Shown: positions 1-9,445, counted from the stretch's first letter. The stretch: DNA of 64,000 nt from Ruegeria faecimaris (GCF_900182615.1 NZ_FXTE01000007.1:1-64000); one strand, 5' to 3'. The notes: generated by a model not told the origin, from the sequence alone. Numbers and translations: made by a program.

Positions 1-90
1 CGCATCCGTAAGCCAGAAGAGATCAGACATGTCCACCGCTCGTTTTTGAACCGTGAATCACGCCGCAAAACGGAAATCAATGGGTCCTGA
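1..90 (+). CDS. 3' end of an open frame running in from outside the window
   Basis: Frame 1 is open from the first base to a TGA at 88-90 and encodes 29 residues rich in Arg and Lys, ending in RRKTEINGS. No family can be named from so short a piece. A basic tail of this kind also occurs at the ends of some transposases, so it may be the end of an insertion-sequence gene, but that is a guess. The next gene starts at 161. Confidence 0.2.
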   Translation, partial: RIRKPEEIRHVHRSFLNRESRRKTEINGS

Positions 91-160
91 CCCTAGAACT
101 CTTGGGATGGACGGCTAATACCTACTGTGATCCTATGCTGTCGCAGTTCATGGGCATTCA

Positions 161-1891
161 ATGCGATCAGCTTCGTATATTGTAGGTATTTTGGTAGCCA
201 TTGCCGCCAGCATTGGCCTTTATTTGGTTTCTTACCAGTACTTCGTTTCGGAGGAGCTTTCGAAAGCTCAGGGCCGGCTCTCTCTCTACCAAAGCTCGGT
301 AAACAGCGAACTCGAACGATTTTCCCACCTCACCTATGTGCTGTCACAGGATTCCTTTGTAATTGGAACAGCCGAAGGAGACGGCACCGGAGCTTTAAAC
401 CGACGCCTTGAGGATTTTGCGGAGCGGGCGGAGCTGGATGCTATCTACCTGATGGACGAAGACGGGATCACGATTTCCGCATCGAACTACCGCGACACAG
501 GGAGCTTTGTTGGCCAGAACTACGCTTTCCGCCCATATTTCCAAAGTGCCATTTCTGGTAAACAGGGCCGCTTCTATGCCATCGGGGCGACGACTGGTCT
601 GCCAGGATACTTCATCGCCAACGCAGTGCTTGACGACCAGGGAGATTCAACTGGTGTCATAGCGATTAAGATCGATTTCTCTAATCTTCAGGATAGTTGG
701 AAAAACTCGGGCGAACAGGTTCTTTTGGCCAATGAAGACGGTGTCATTCTGCTTTCTTCGAACTCGGATTGGCAATATCGCGCGTTGACGCCATTGTCAG
801 AACCACAGCGAGAGCGAATTCGAAACGCCCGGCAGTTTCCGGGGCAAGCCTTAGATGCGTTGGATTGGGTTGAGTTGCCGGGAGATCAGGCCAGAATTGC
901 GGGGACGAAGCGCTTGCATCTTGCAGCAACGGATTTGCCTCATGGCTGGTCGCTTCACTATTTTGCAAGTGACGATCAGGCTGTAGCGCGCAGTTGGCTT
1001 GTAACTGCAGTTTTTGTCCTCTTGGCGGGGCTCACATTTATCTACTTCCAGATACAACGTGCGAGACGCGTCAGCGCTGCTTTGGCGCGGTCCGAAGAGG
1101 AAGAAGCAATGCTGCGCGAAGCAAATGAAAGGCTTGCCATCGAAATCGACGACCGCAAGACAGCCGAGCGGAGCCTCAGACGCACCCAGGGCGAGTTGGA
1201 GCGCGCAAGCCGACTGGCCGCTCTTGGGCAACTATCCGCGTCGGTCACGCATGAGCTGGGCCAGCCCATCGCGGCGATGCGCAATCATCTGGTGGCTGCA
1301 GAGATTTCATCTTCCGGGGAAACCAAGCTGCCACAAAAAATCGGCAGCCTGGTTGACAGGATGGAAGGGATCACACGCCAATTACGGTTTTTTGCACGGT
1401 CGGAGAGTGAGGCGTTCGACGACGTAGACTTACGCACTTCGGTTAATGCCGCGTTGGCTCTGGTTGCCCCAAACATCGAACAGGGCAAGGTGAAAATCTC
1501 AATTGATGCGTCGACTGGTCCGGCGTTTATCCGGGGCAGTGCCCTGCGGATCGAACAGGTCATCACAAATCTTTTGCGCAATGCCATAGATGCTACGGAT
1601 GAAGCGGATGCGCCTGAAATCCATATCGCTGTCATGGCTTCTGATGATGAGGTCGTGTTGGAAATTCAGGACAACGGTCACGGGTTGGGCGAGGCAACGC
1701 TGGCAGAGTTGCAAGAGCCATTTGTAACCACAAGAGAGAGCGGGAGAGGCATGGGCTTGGGACTGGCCATTTCCACCAGCATTGTCAAAGATCACGATGG
1801 CACAATGACGGCCCGAAATCGAAATGGCGGCGGAACAATTTTTCGTGTCACCTTCCCGATAGCCTCAAATACTGAAGAAACGGACGAATGA
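161..1891 (+). CDS. dctB: DctB-type sensor histidine kinase
   Basis: Membrane sensor kinase of 576 residues that would sense a periplasmic dicarboxylate or related acid and phosphorylate the regulator encoded next to it. A membrane segment at about residues 7-27 and another at about 277-297 bracket a periplasmic PAS-like (Cache) domain of about 250 residues with the DctB-like stretch GSFVGQNYAFRPYF. A coiled linker follows. The H-box reads SVTHELGQPIAAM with His at about 364. The ATPase domain has an N-box (NLLRNAIDATDEA, Asn about 474), DNGHGLG and GRGMGLGLAIS. The stop overlaps the ATG of the next gene by 4 bases (ATGA), so the pair is co-translated. The TRAP transporter genes downstream make C4-dicarboxylate or a related organic acid the likely signal; the exact ligand cannot be read. 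Confidence 0.9.
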   Translation: MRSASYIVGILVAIAASIGLYLVSYQYFVSEELSKAQGRLSLYQSSVNSELERFSHLTYVLSQDSFVIGTAEGDGTGALNRRLEDFAERAELDAIYLMDEDGITISASNYRDTGSFVGQNYAFRPYFQSAISGKQGRFYAIGATTGLPGYFIANAVLDDQGDSTGVIAIKIDFSNLQDSWKNSGEQVLLANEDGVILLSSNSDWQYRALTPLSEPQRERIRNARQFPGQALDALDWVELPGDQARIAGTKRLHLAATDLPHGWSLHYFASDDQAVARSWLVTAVFVLLAGLTFIYFQIQRARRVSAALARSEEEEAMLREANERLAIEIDDRKTAERSLRRTQGELERASRLAALGQLSASVTHELGQPIAAMRNHLVAAEISSSGETKLPQKIGSLVDRMEGITRQLRFFARSESEAFDDVDLRTSVNAALALVAPNIEQGKVKISIDASTGPAFIRGSALRIEQVITNLLRNAIDATDEADAPEIHIAVMASDDEVVLEIQDNGHGLGEATLAELQEPFVTTRESGRGMGLGLAISTSIVKDHDGTMTARNRNGGGTIFRVTFPIASNTEETDE

Positions 1892-3228
1892 ACCTGCAGC
1901 AACCTTTCAAAGTTCTGGTCGTTGATGATGACAAATCGATGCGACAATCTCTTGTCGAGTTGCTTGAAGCCGCCGACTGGTCTGTCAACGCCTTGCCACG
2001 CGCGACCCAGGTGACGGAGCATCTGGCCAACGCCTCGCCCGATGTCATTTTATCCGATGTGCGTATGCCCGGCATGTCGGGACTTGAATTGCTGGCCAGC
2101 CTGGACAGGCATGTGGCGCCTCCGGTGGTATTGATTTCGGCACATGGTGATATCCCGATGGCGGTTCAGGCCATACAGGACGGGGCATATGGGTTCATCG
2201 AAAAGCCATATGAACCACGGCGATTGCTTACGGTGCTGAGGCACGCGGCCGAACAATACCGAATGCGAAGAAGTAATGCCCGCCTCAAAGACCGGCTGTT
2301 CAAACTGTCAGGTCTTGACCGCATCCTGCTGGGCCAAACGGACGCCATCACAGACTTGCGACAAGAAGTACTTGATCTTGCTGATACGTCGGTTGCGGTT
2401 TTGTTGCAGGGAGATACGGGCACCGGGAAAGAGCTGGTTGCTCATGCTTTACATGATTTGGGCCGCTCGCCGGAGGCACCGTTTCTGGCGCTGAATTGCG
2501 CCGCATTGTCGGCCGATACATTTGAAGCGGAAATGTTCGGCGTCGCGGGTGAATCCGACGGAAGGCTTGGGGCGGCATCGGGTGGGACCTTGTTTCTGGA
2601 TGAAATCTGCTCGTGCCCACCAGCGGCGCAGGCCAAGCTGTTAAGGGTCATCGAAGATCAACAAGTGCTGCCGGTGGGGGCGGTGTCGCCGGTGCCGGTA
2701 AGCTTCAGGGTCGTGTCAGCAACCAACGAAGACGTTGTACTTGCGGCCGAGGAAGGCCGCCTGCGTCAGGACCTTTTGTTTCGATTGAATACTGTCGTCT
2801 TGTCCTTACCCCCGCTTAGACAAAGACGGGATGATCTGGTTCTGTTGGCAACGCATTTCTTAAACGAATACGCGCAGGTTTATGAGATAGACGTACCAGA
2901 ACTTGATCAGGACGATTTGGCGGCTCTGCTTGCACATGACTGGCCCGGCAATGTGCGTGAATTGCGCCATGTCTGCGAACGGCGCATTTTGGCGGCCCGA
3001 CGCGGAGGCGGTTCGGTGGCGCAGGCTATCCAAAGCGATCAGCACTTCGACGAAGTGCCGGATACCCTGCGCGATGCCGTTGCCGCATTTGAACGCGAGC
3101 TCATAGGCAAAGCCATCAAGGCGCATAAAGGCCGCATGGATGCCGCCGCCGAAGCGCTTGGGATTGGCCGCCGGACGCTCAACGAAAAGATCGTCAAACT
3201 TGGTCTCGATAAAGAGGCTCTGTTGTAG
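1888..3228 (+). CDS. dctD: DctD-like response regulator without a GAFTGA loop
   Basis: NtrC-family regulator of 446 residues: receiver domain (phospho-acceptor Asp57 in SDVRMPGMSG), AAA+ domain with Walker A GDTGTGKE (about 175-182), Walker B GGTLFLDEI and an arginine-finger region RQDLLFRLN, then a Fis-type helix-turn-helix (about 413-440). Between EMFG and GGTLFLDEI, where sigma54 activators carry the GAFTGA loop, the sequence is VAGESDGRLGAAS, so the sigma54-contacting motif is absent and the segment is shortened. NtrC of Rhodobacter capsulatus likewise lacks GAFTGA and acts with sigma70 polymerase, so the same mode is inferred here. Co-encoded with the kinase; probable target is the TRAP operon that follows. 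Confidence 0.88.
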   Translation: MNLQQPFKVLVVDDDKSMRQSLVELLEAADWSVNALPRATQVTEHLANASPDVILSDVRMPGMSGLELLASLDRHVAPPVVLISAHGDIPMAVQAIQDGAYGFIEKPYEPRRLLTVLRHAAEQYRMRRSNARLKDRLFKLSGLDRILLGQTDAITDLRQEVLDLADTSVAVLLQGDTGTGKELVAHALHDLGRSPEAPFLALNCAALSADTFEAEMFGVAGESDGRLGAASGGTLFLDEICSCPPAAQAKLLRVIEDQQVLPVGAVSPVPVSFRVVSATNEDVVLAAEEGRLRQDLLFRLNTVVLSLPPLRQRRDDLVLLATHFLNEYAQVYEIDVPELDQDDLAALLAHDWPGNVRELRHVCERRILAARRGGGSVAQAIQSDQHFDEVPDTLRDAVAAFERELIGKAIKAHKGRMDAAAEALGIGRRTLNEKIVKLGLDKEALL

Positions 3229-3240
3229 GCGAAAACAGCT

Positions 3241-3284
3241 CTGCGGAAATCCGCAGGGCGCCTGGGAAAACGCGCGCATTTTCC
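3241..3284 (+). promoter_or_regulatory. Palindromic sites upstream of dctP
   Basis: The 126-base gap between dctD and dctP holds two inverted repeats: CTGCGGAAATCCGCAG (3241-3256), a perfect 6-bp-arm dyad, and GGAAAA-N8-TTTTCC (3265-3284). The first is a good candidate for the DctD-binding site because it sits at the start of the gap, about 100 bases before dctP, and the regulator is encoded next door. No clear sigma54 (-24/-12) promoter was seen, in keeping with the loss of GAFTGA. The assignment to DctD is an inference. Confidence 0.5.
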
Positions 3285-3354
3285 TTCATAGTCAGGACGC
3301 CGCGCATTCTGAATACTCCGCCCAAACGAATTGCATGATCTGGGAGGAGCCACT

Positions 3355-4365
3355 ATGCGCAAACACCTTAACCGGGCGGCCATTGCCGCCTTGTCGCTGA
3401 CCGTTGCATCCGAAGCACTGGCTGTCGAATGGAACGTATCCCTGTGGGGCAAGCGTCGTGCTTTCACAGAGCATGTCGAAAAGCTGGCTGAACTGGTGAA
3501 CGAAAAGACCAACGGTGAGTTTACCCTGAACATCAGTTATGGTGGCCTGTCGAAGAACAAAGAAAACCTCGATGGGATTTCGATTGGCGCGTTTGAAATG
3601 GCCCAGTTCTGCGCTGGCTATCACCGCGACAAGAACCCCTCGATCACTGTCTTGGAACTGCCGTTTCTGGGCGTGACATCGTTGGAACAGGAAATTGACC
3701 TGTCGATGGCTGTTTATCAACATCCAGCCGTTGTCGAGGATCTGGCCCGCTGGGACGCGACTCTACTGATGCCGTCTCCGCTACCGCAGTACAACCTTGT
3801 CGGGGTAGGTGACGCGCCAAAATCTTTGACTGATTTTGAAGGTCTGAGCGTACGGGCGACTGGCGGCATCGGTAAAGCGATGGAGACGGTCGGCGCGGTT
3901 CCGACTTCGATGTCCGCATCCGAAGTACGTCAGGCAATGGACAGCGGCATCGTCAAAGCCGTCAGCTTTGCACCACACGCCCATATGTCCTTTGGCACTA
4001 TTGAGAACGCTACATGGTGGACGACGAACCTGAACCCCGGAACCGTCAACTGCCCGGTCGTCGTGAATACTCTGGCACTGGAAGATCTGTCCGATGAACA
4101 TCGTAAAGCTCTGCTGGGGTCGATAGACGAAGCGCTGGATCACTACGTTTCCCAATACCAGACCAAAACGATGGAAGCTTGGGGCCCCGAGCTGGATCAA
4201 CGCGGCATCGAACGGGTCACGTTCAGCGATGAAGAAATCGCGGCATTCAAAGAGGCCGCCGCCGCACCCGCAGCAGAAGCCTGGATTGCGGAAAACACCG
4301 AACGCGGTCTTCCGGCGCAAGAGCTCTATGACCTCGTGACCGGCAAGATCGCCAACGGTAGCTAA
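3355..4365 (+). CDS. dctP: TRAP transporter substrate-binding protein DctP
   Basis: Periplasmic solute-binding protein of 336 residues for a tripartite ATP-independent (TRAP) transporter. A Sec signal peptide spans about residues 1-24 (cleavage near SEALA-VEW), followed by a DctP fold with the motif LSVRATGGIGKAMETVGAVP that holds the carboxylate-binding arginine. ATG at 3355 is preferred over an in-frame upstream codon at 3331 because it follows a strong ribosome binding site (GGGAGGAG) and starts a proper signal peptide. The membrane subunits follow downstream. The substrate is probably an organic acid; WNVSLWGKRRAF at the mature N-terminus does not identify it. Confidence 0.9.
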   Translation: MRKHLNRAAIAALSLTVASEALAVEWNVSLWGKRRAFTEHVEKLAELVNEKTNGEFTLNISYGGLSKNKENLDGISIGAFEMAQFCAGYHRDKNPSITVLELPFLGVTSLEQEIDLSMAVYQHPAVVEDLARWDATLLMPSPLPQYNLVGVGDAPKSLTDFEGLSVRATGGIGKAMETVGAVPTSMSASEVRQAMDSGIVKAVSFAPHAHMSFGTIENATWWTTNLNPGTVNCPVVVNTLALEDLSDEHRKALLGSIDEALDHYVSQYQTKTMEAWGPELDQRGIERVTFSDEEIAAFKEAAAAPAAEAWIAENTERGLPAQELYDLVTGKIANGS

Positions 4366-4374
4366 TCCACTCAC

Positions 4375-4405
4375 CACCCGACGTCGGCCAAGCAGGCGTC
4401 GGGTG
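4375..4405 (+). terminator. Intercistronic stem-loop between dctP and dctQ
   Basis: CACCCGACG and CGTCGGGTG form a perfect 9-bp stem with a 13-base loop, 9 bases after the dctP stop. There is no T-run, so full termination is unlikely. Such hairpins after binding-protein genes usually protect the upstream message and give more binding protein than permease. Confidence 0.6.
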
Positions 4406-4433
4406 CCTATTCCCCTGATAGCGGAGCACAACG

Positions 4434-5066
4434 ATGGCCGGGTCATCCCTGGTGCTGTCCGACGACAGCCGTCTCAGCATTCTCGATCAACATCTCTACA
4501 AACTGGAGAGCTTTCTGGCTTTGATCAGCGGTCTTGCGGTTTTCTCTCTGATGGTCATGGCCGTTGTCTCCGTCGGTGGTCGGAACATCGCCAATGCGCC
4601 GCTTCCCGGGTATGTCGACTGGATTGAACAGGCCATGCCGTTGATTGCCTTCATGGGGATATCTTATGCGCAGCGCGATGGCGGCCACATCCGAATGGAC
4701 ATGTTCGTTGGTGCACTTAAAGGCCGAACGCTCTATATCGTTGAATTCGTGACAACCGCCGTCATTCTGGCGCTGATCGTCTTGCTGATCTGGGGGAGCT
4801 GGGCGCACTTCGCGCGCAGTTTCGACTATGGTGCCCCACTGTGGAGCCGCGACAGTTCCATTGACATCAGTATCCCGCTGTGGCCCGCCAAGCTGTTGGC
4901 ACCCGTCGCCTTCAGCGTGCTTTGCATAAGGCTCTTTCTGCAGCTCTGTGCCTACGGTCGTGCGATTCGCCATCCTGACCAGCCGCCTATCGCCGTCCCG
5001 TTGATTCCCGATGCCGCCACCCAGGCTGCAATGGAAGCCGAGCATGTCTCGGGCCACGACAACTGA
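4434..5066 (+). CDS. dctQ: TRAP transporter small permease DctQ
   Basis: Small membrane subunit of 210 residues, somewhat longer than usual because of N- and C-terminal extensions. Four hydrophobic segments are visible (about residues 25-45, 60-80, 100-122 and 150-175). The pattern VDWIEQAMPLIAFMGISYAQR followed by GGHIRMD in the second and third segments is the DctQ signature. Lies between dctP and dctM with an 11-base gap to dctM, so the three form one operon. It pairs with DctM in the cytoplasmic membrane; substrate specificity comes from DctP. Confidence 0.88.
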   Translation: MAGSSLVLSDDSRLSILDQHLYKLESFLALISGLAVFSLMVMAVVSVGGRNIANAPLPGYVDWIEQAMPLIAFMGISYAQRDGGHIRMDMFVGALKGRTLYIVEFVTTAVILALIVLLIWGSWAHFARSFDYGAPLWSRDSSIDISIPLWPAKLLAPVAFSVLCIRLFLQLCAYGRAIRHPDQPPIAVPLIPDAATQAAMEAEHVSGHDN

Positions 5067-5077
5067 GGTAAATTCTG

Positions 5078-6478
5078 ATGGAACCCATTGAAATTGGTCT
5101 GATCGTCTCGGGCGGAATGCTTGTTCTTGTGGTGCTGGGTATGCGCGTGGCATTTGCTGCCGCAACGGCCGGAATGGTTGGCCTGATCTGGATCTTCTGG
5201 GCCAAGTTTGGGTACGACCCGGCGCGGTTCGGCAAGGCTGTGACTGTGGCCGTCAAAACAGCGGGGCAGGTGCCGCATTCCAAGATTTCGAGCCAGGCGC
5301 TGAGCCTTATCCCGACCTTCATCCTGATTGGCTACCTCGCCTACTACGCGGGCCTGACCAAAGCACTGTTCGAGGCCGCCAAGCGATGGCTGGCATGGGT
5401 TCCTGGCGGGCTGGCGGTGTCGACCGTCTTTGCCACCGCCGGGTTCGCTGCGGTTTCCGGAGCCTCGGTTGCCACATCCGCCGTTTTCGCCCGCATCGCC
5501 ATCCCCGAGATGCTGAAGATCGGCTACGACAAGCGCTTTGCTGCAGGTGTCGTCGCTGCAGGCGGCACATTGGCGTCGCTCATCCCTCCTTCGGCCATTT
5601 TGGTCATATACGCGATTATCGTGGAACAGGACGTGGGCAAACTGCTGTTAGCCGGTTTCATTCCGGGCATGTTCTCAGCTTTGATCTATGGCTTGCTGAT
5701 CATTGGCATGGCTGTTGTGATCAAAGACTTTGGTCCCGCAGTCTCAGGCTTTACATGGAAAGAGCGTTTCATGTCTCTTCCGCCCGCACTGCCTATCTTG
5801 TTTGTCGTCGTTACCATCATCTTCTTTGTCTACAACCCATTCGGAGGCGATGCTTGGGGCACGCCAACCGAGGGTGGCGCAATCGGTGCCTTCGTTGTCT
5901 TTCTGATGGCGCTATATCAGGGCATGCGTTGGTCCGAACTTAAAGACGCGTTGCTGGAGACGGCCAAGCTAAGCGTCATGATCTTTACCATCATCTGGGG
6001 CGTGCTGGTCTATGTTCGTTTTCTGGGTTTTGCCGAACTACCCAGCGCGTTCTCCGACTGGATCACCTCGCTTGAGATGTCACCAATGCTCATTCTGATC
6101 TGTATCCTGCTGGCTTATGCTGTACTGGGCATGTTCATGGATGCGATAGGTATGCTGCTGCTGACGTTGCCCGTAGTTTACCCAGCCGTCATGGCGTTGA
6201 ACGGTGGTGAAGCGGTAAGTGCGGCCGATAGTACCTTTGGAATGTCCGGCCCGATGTGTGCCATCTGGTTTGGCATTCTGGTAGTCAAAATGGCCGAGTT
6301 TTGCCTGATCACCCCACCTATCGGGCTGAATTGCTTTGTAGTGGCTGGCGTGCGTGATGACCTAAGCGTTCAGGATGTTTTTAAAGGTGTAACGCCTTTC
6401 TTTCTGGCGGATGCAGCGACGATCGCAATGCTCGTTGCGTTCCCTGCTATCGTTCTGTGGCTTCCTGGACAGGTTTGA
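5078..6478 (+). CDS. dctM: TRAP transporter large permease DctM
   Basis: Large, sodium-coupled permease subunit of 466 residues, about a dozen hydrophobic segments. Typical DctM motifs are present: AAVSGASVATSAVFARIAIPEM followed by AAGGTLASLIPPSAILVIYA in the first half, and the C-terminal FCLITPPIGLNCFVVAG. Last gene of the dctB-dctD-dctP-dctQ-dctM set. Full length and intact, unlike the second dctM copy at about 10 kb. Transport direction is import; the substrate is set by DctP. Confidence 0.9.
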   Translation: MEPIEIGLIVSGGMLVLVVLGMRVAFAAATAGMVGLIWIFWAKFGYDPARFGKAVTVAVKTAGQVPHSKISSQALSLIPTFILIGYLAYYAGLTKALFEAAKRWLAWVPGGLAVSTVFATAGFAAVSGASVATSAVFARIAIPEMLKIGYDKRFAAGVVAAGGTLASLIPPSAILVIYAIIVEQDVGKLLLAGFIPGMFSALIYGLLIIGMAVVIKDFGPAVSGFTWKERFMSLPPALPILFVVVTIIFFVYNPFGGDAWGTPTEGGAIGAFVVFLMALYQGMRWSELKDALLETAKLSVMIFTIIWGVLVYVRFLGFAELPSAFSDWITSLEMSPMLILICILLAYAVLGMFMDAIGMLLLTLPVVYPAVMALNGGEAVSAADSTFGMSGPMCAIWFGILVVKMAEFCLITPPIGLNCFVVAGVRDDLSVQDVFKGVTPFFLADAATIAMLVAFPAIVLWLPGQV

Positions 6479-7075
6479 ATTACATGGGGTGATTTTTGAG
6501 CGCGGTTTGCCGGTACGGCTTAGACAAAGATGCAAGATGCGTGCCATTCATGCATAAGCAACGGCGACCAAACGCATAGATAGCTGGCGTCATTATCTGT
6601 TAAGTCGTGTAAAGGCGTGTCGACTGATTTGGGCCGTCCGCATGATCAGTTATTGGGTGGGGCAGGGGATCTTTCTGCAACGGCACCGGAGCCTGTTGTG
6701 AGCCCAAAGCAGTATCTTGAGAGATAGTGGAAAGAGCACTCCGCCGTCACCACGGCGAAGTGCTGAATAGTGTGTGTCTAGCTGCCCTTCGTCGAGCGTG
6801 CGAAATCCTGTAGAACGGTAACTCACGGTCTGCGGGACGGAGCCGACTTTTGCTCACGCCGCTTTTGCTGACGCAGAAACCCCTCGCAGGCGCGACACGC
6901 CATTTGTTGCATCGCAGAGGATTCTTCGTTTGCGGTCATTCATCGGCGCAAAATTCAGCCAATTCCAAACCGCCTTTTCGCTGCAGCTGGGTCCGGCAAT
7001 CGAGGAGCGGACAAATTGGACTTTCCCATTGAAAATTTGAATGTCCGCTCTGCACGGCTGAGATAATCGGGCAGT
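6479..7075. other. Non-coding interval of about 600 bases
   Basis: No convincing gene on either strand. A 13-bp-stem hairpin lies at 6735-6764. Short open frames here have no ribosome binding site and no recognisable sequence. The TRAP operon ends on its left and a gene on the opposite strand ends on its right, so both neighbours converge here. Confidence 0.5.
6735..6764. terminator. Long hairpin in the gap between converging genes
   Basis: AGCACTCCGCCGT (6735-6747) pairs with ACGGCGAAGTGCT (6752-6764) with a single mismatch and a 4-base loop. No T-run follows on either strand, so it may be a factor-dependent or partial terminator, or a repeat-type hairpin. Confidence 0.4.
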
Positions 7076-7561
7076 TCAAAGTTTCATAGACATCTCATGC
7101 CAAGTCATTCCTCCATGGTCAGAAGTCGATGGCTGTAAATAGCTGTATCCAAAATTCTCGTAGAGTGGGACGTGATGCTCTTTGCACATGAGATGGATTG
7201 TGGATTTACCCATCCTTTTCATGCGCCCCACGAATTCGACCATCAATGCCCGTGATAGACCCTTGCCCTGATGCGCGGGATCAACAACAACAGACATTAT
7301 TACGACATTTGGGGCGTCGGGGTCATGGCCAACAAGCTCTTTGAACTCTTCATCAGACATTTCGACTTCATGAGCACATCCGCAATTTACAAAGCCAACT
7401 ATCTCGCCTTCCACCAAAAGAACTAGGAAGCCATTGGGATAGACCTCAATCCTTTTAGAAATCTTTTCGAGCGTTGCTGCCTCGTCGCCTTCGTAGGCAT
7501 CAATCTCTATTTCAAAGCAGCGAGTTGCGTCGGCAGGTTTGGCGTTTCGAAATTCTCTCAT
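7076..7561 (-). CDS. GNAT-family N-acetyltransferase
   Basis: Protein of 161 residues with the GNAT fold. The acetyl-CoA-binding motif A is VVDPAHQGKGLSRALM (about residues 91-106). An acidic N-terminal region (FEIEIDAYEGDEAATLEKI) and the ending HLMCKEHHVPLYENFGYSY resemble the arylalkylamine (serotonin) N-acetyltransferase-like branch. It would transfer acetyl from acetyl-CoA to a small amine; the acceptor cannot be predicted. Monocistronic, flanked on both sides by non-coding DNA. Confidence 0.8.
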   Translation of the reverse strand: MREFRNAKPADATRCFEIEIDAYEGDEAATLEKISKRIEVYPNGFLVLLVEGEIVGFVNCGCAHEVEMSDEEFKELVGHDPDAPNVVIMSVVVDPAHQGKGLSRALMVEFVGRMKRMGKSTIHLMCKEHHVPLYENFGYSYLQPSTSDHGGMTWHEMSMKL

Positions 7562-7888
7562 GTGCCTACACTATTCGGGATGGATAGAGTTGCAACGCCG
7601 CCGTTCGTACTCATCGCAGCATTGGTTACTGAGGGCTCGCTCCCTGGTTTCGCCGCCTGAAGCGCGAACTATGGCTCCTGATTTCCCAACGTCCGCGCAT
7701 TGAACAATAAGACACAAGATCAAAGACTTGACCAGATCCTCCTGTGGCCGGTTTCGATCAGCCGATCACAACGGCATTGCCGCGCGAGCATCGGGCCGCG
7801 CTGAGCCCAATCTGTCTTATGCTGCAGAACAGTCGAATGTCCGCTATTCTCTCAGGCGATCATCACGGTACGCGCCATCGCAATGACC
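7562..7888. other. Non-coding interval
   Basis: About 330 bases between the acetyltransferase start and the decayed end of the HupE-like gene. No supported gene, repeat or hairpin was seen. Confidence 0.4.
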
Positions 7889-9163
7889 TTAAGCCAGCGT
7901 GGAATAAACCTCGGCAATTCGTTGAAAGGTCCAAAAGCAGGCCATAGCCGCACATCCACCGGCTAAGCCCACTCGTAGGGACATCCACAAACTGGAGCTC
8001 ACGCGCCGACACATTATCAAGGCAGGCCAGAGCGCAAGAATTATGGCGACCTGGCCAAGCTCGACGCCTAAATTGAAAGCAAGCAGGCTCTACCAGATAT
8101 TTGGGGATGTAACCTGCAAAATCTTGTGCAACACAAAGCTGAATCCAAGACCATGCAAGAGGTCAATCAGCGTTGTCAAAAGTACCATCGCGAATTCAGA
8201 ACGCGCGCGGTCCTTGAAGCTCATAAACGCCGCTGCGGCTGCAAAAATGATAGAAAGCGCGATCCCGGTTTCGACGGCAGGAACAAACCACACGCCCGAC
8301 GGCACAAACCCGAAAAACCCCAGCGACAGCGTTACGCTATGCCCCACGGTAAAACCGGTTGCACGCAGTAATAGCGCCCTGAGTGTTTGCGCCCCAATGA
8401 CCAAACACACAACAAACAGAACATGATCCAAACCTTCGAGATTATGTCGTGTGCCTTCCCAGACAAAACTCAGGAATCCTCCGTACCCTTCTTGCTGAAC
8501 CTCCACAGGGTCGGTAATCAGACCCCGAGACCGGAAAATCTGCGGTGTGTCAGACGCGTAATCGAGAATGAGGTTCGCCGTTTGGTCCTGATCCGGCAAA
8601 CCGGGGTCCAGCACGTTGGCAATGCTGTACGATTGGACCGGGCCGTCAGTGTCATAATGCAGGACGAGATCGACAATCGTGTCACCAACAAAAAGCGGTG
8701 GCGTTAAGGCCGTTTCGGTGTCTACTGCCTGTTGAGCCTCGGCTAAAGTTGCAAATCCGGGCTCAATTCCAACGCGATGCAAGCGAACGGCCTCAACTGT
8801 TCCTCTTAAGCGGTGGTCGTCGATCAACAGGTGCAACCCACCTTCGGCGATTTGCCCCAGCCCGTTGGGATCGCTCATTACAGCTTGCAAGTCGACAAAA
8901 TGGACCAACTGACTGTTACTCATGGCATTGGTCGTGAATGGTGCAGCATCTGGCAGAGCGTCATCGTCCTGCTCGCCGACCTTGTCCGCAACCAGATAGG
9001 GCATGGGTGTACGCATAAAGACGCGCAGATTATCCACGGAATGCTCAACATGCGTTACGCGGACATTGAGATTCAGCAAAAAATGCGCCGAGGCTGACAG
9101 CGTCAGTGACAAAATCAAGCTGACAAAAAAATACCGAAAGCAAAAACCTTTGGTCTTAAACAC
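7889..9163 (-). pseudogene. HupE/UreJ-family membrane protein gene interrupted by an amber codon
   Basis: Starts with GTG at 9163, directly after the stop of the upstream gene. Residues 1-27 are a signal peptide; a periplasmic domain of about 200 residues follows, then the HupE/UreJ_2 membrane domain with motifs EGTRHNLEGLDHVLFVVCLV, GFTVGHSVTLS and LLHGLGFSFVLH. A TAG at 8090-8092 follows SPNIW. Beyond it the same frame stays open and coherent (SLLAFNLGVELGQVAIILAL) to a TAA at 7889-7891, which is what intact relatives show after a Gln at this position; a CAG to TAG change explains it. Full length would be 424 codons. The truncated 357-residue product would lack the last membrane helices. 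HupE-type proteins are thought to move metal ions (nickel or cobalt); the role here is unknown. Confidence 0.75.
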
Positions 9164-9445
9164 TTATGCATTTGGATCGCGAGCCTCGATTACAGTTAGC
9201 CCATCCAACTCCCATTGCCCGGCTTCTGGTATAACTTCAACCAGCGCCCTGAACGTAACGGCGCGTATGTGGGCGTGCCCCCAATGGCCGCCTTCGACTT
9301 TCACGGTCAATCTGACCAGAGTGCTAAATCCACCCGGTTTGAGGGTCGGATCAATGCGTTCTAATTTCAGGTCTCTAACATCGGTAACTGTAGCAAGACT
9401 GCCTCCTAGCGTTCGGTCGCGAGGCCACGTTCTGAGCAGCCTCAT
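9164..9445 (-). pseudogene. 3' remnant of a gene paired with the HupE-like gene
   Basis: About 75-90 residues remain, ending RDPNA, with the last codon abutting the GTG of the HupE-like gene, as in a translationally coupled pair. The readable part (LKPGGFSTLVRLTVKVEGG and WELDGLTVIEA) is a beta-rich tail, not recognised as a known family. On its 5' side the frame runs into transposase-derived DNA, so the real start has been lost. Confidence 0.55.
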
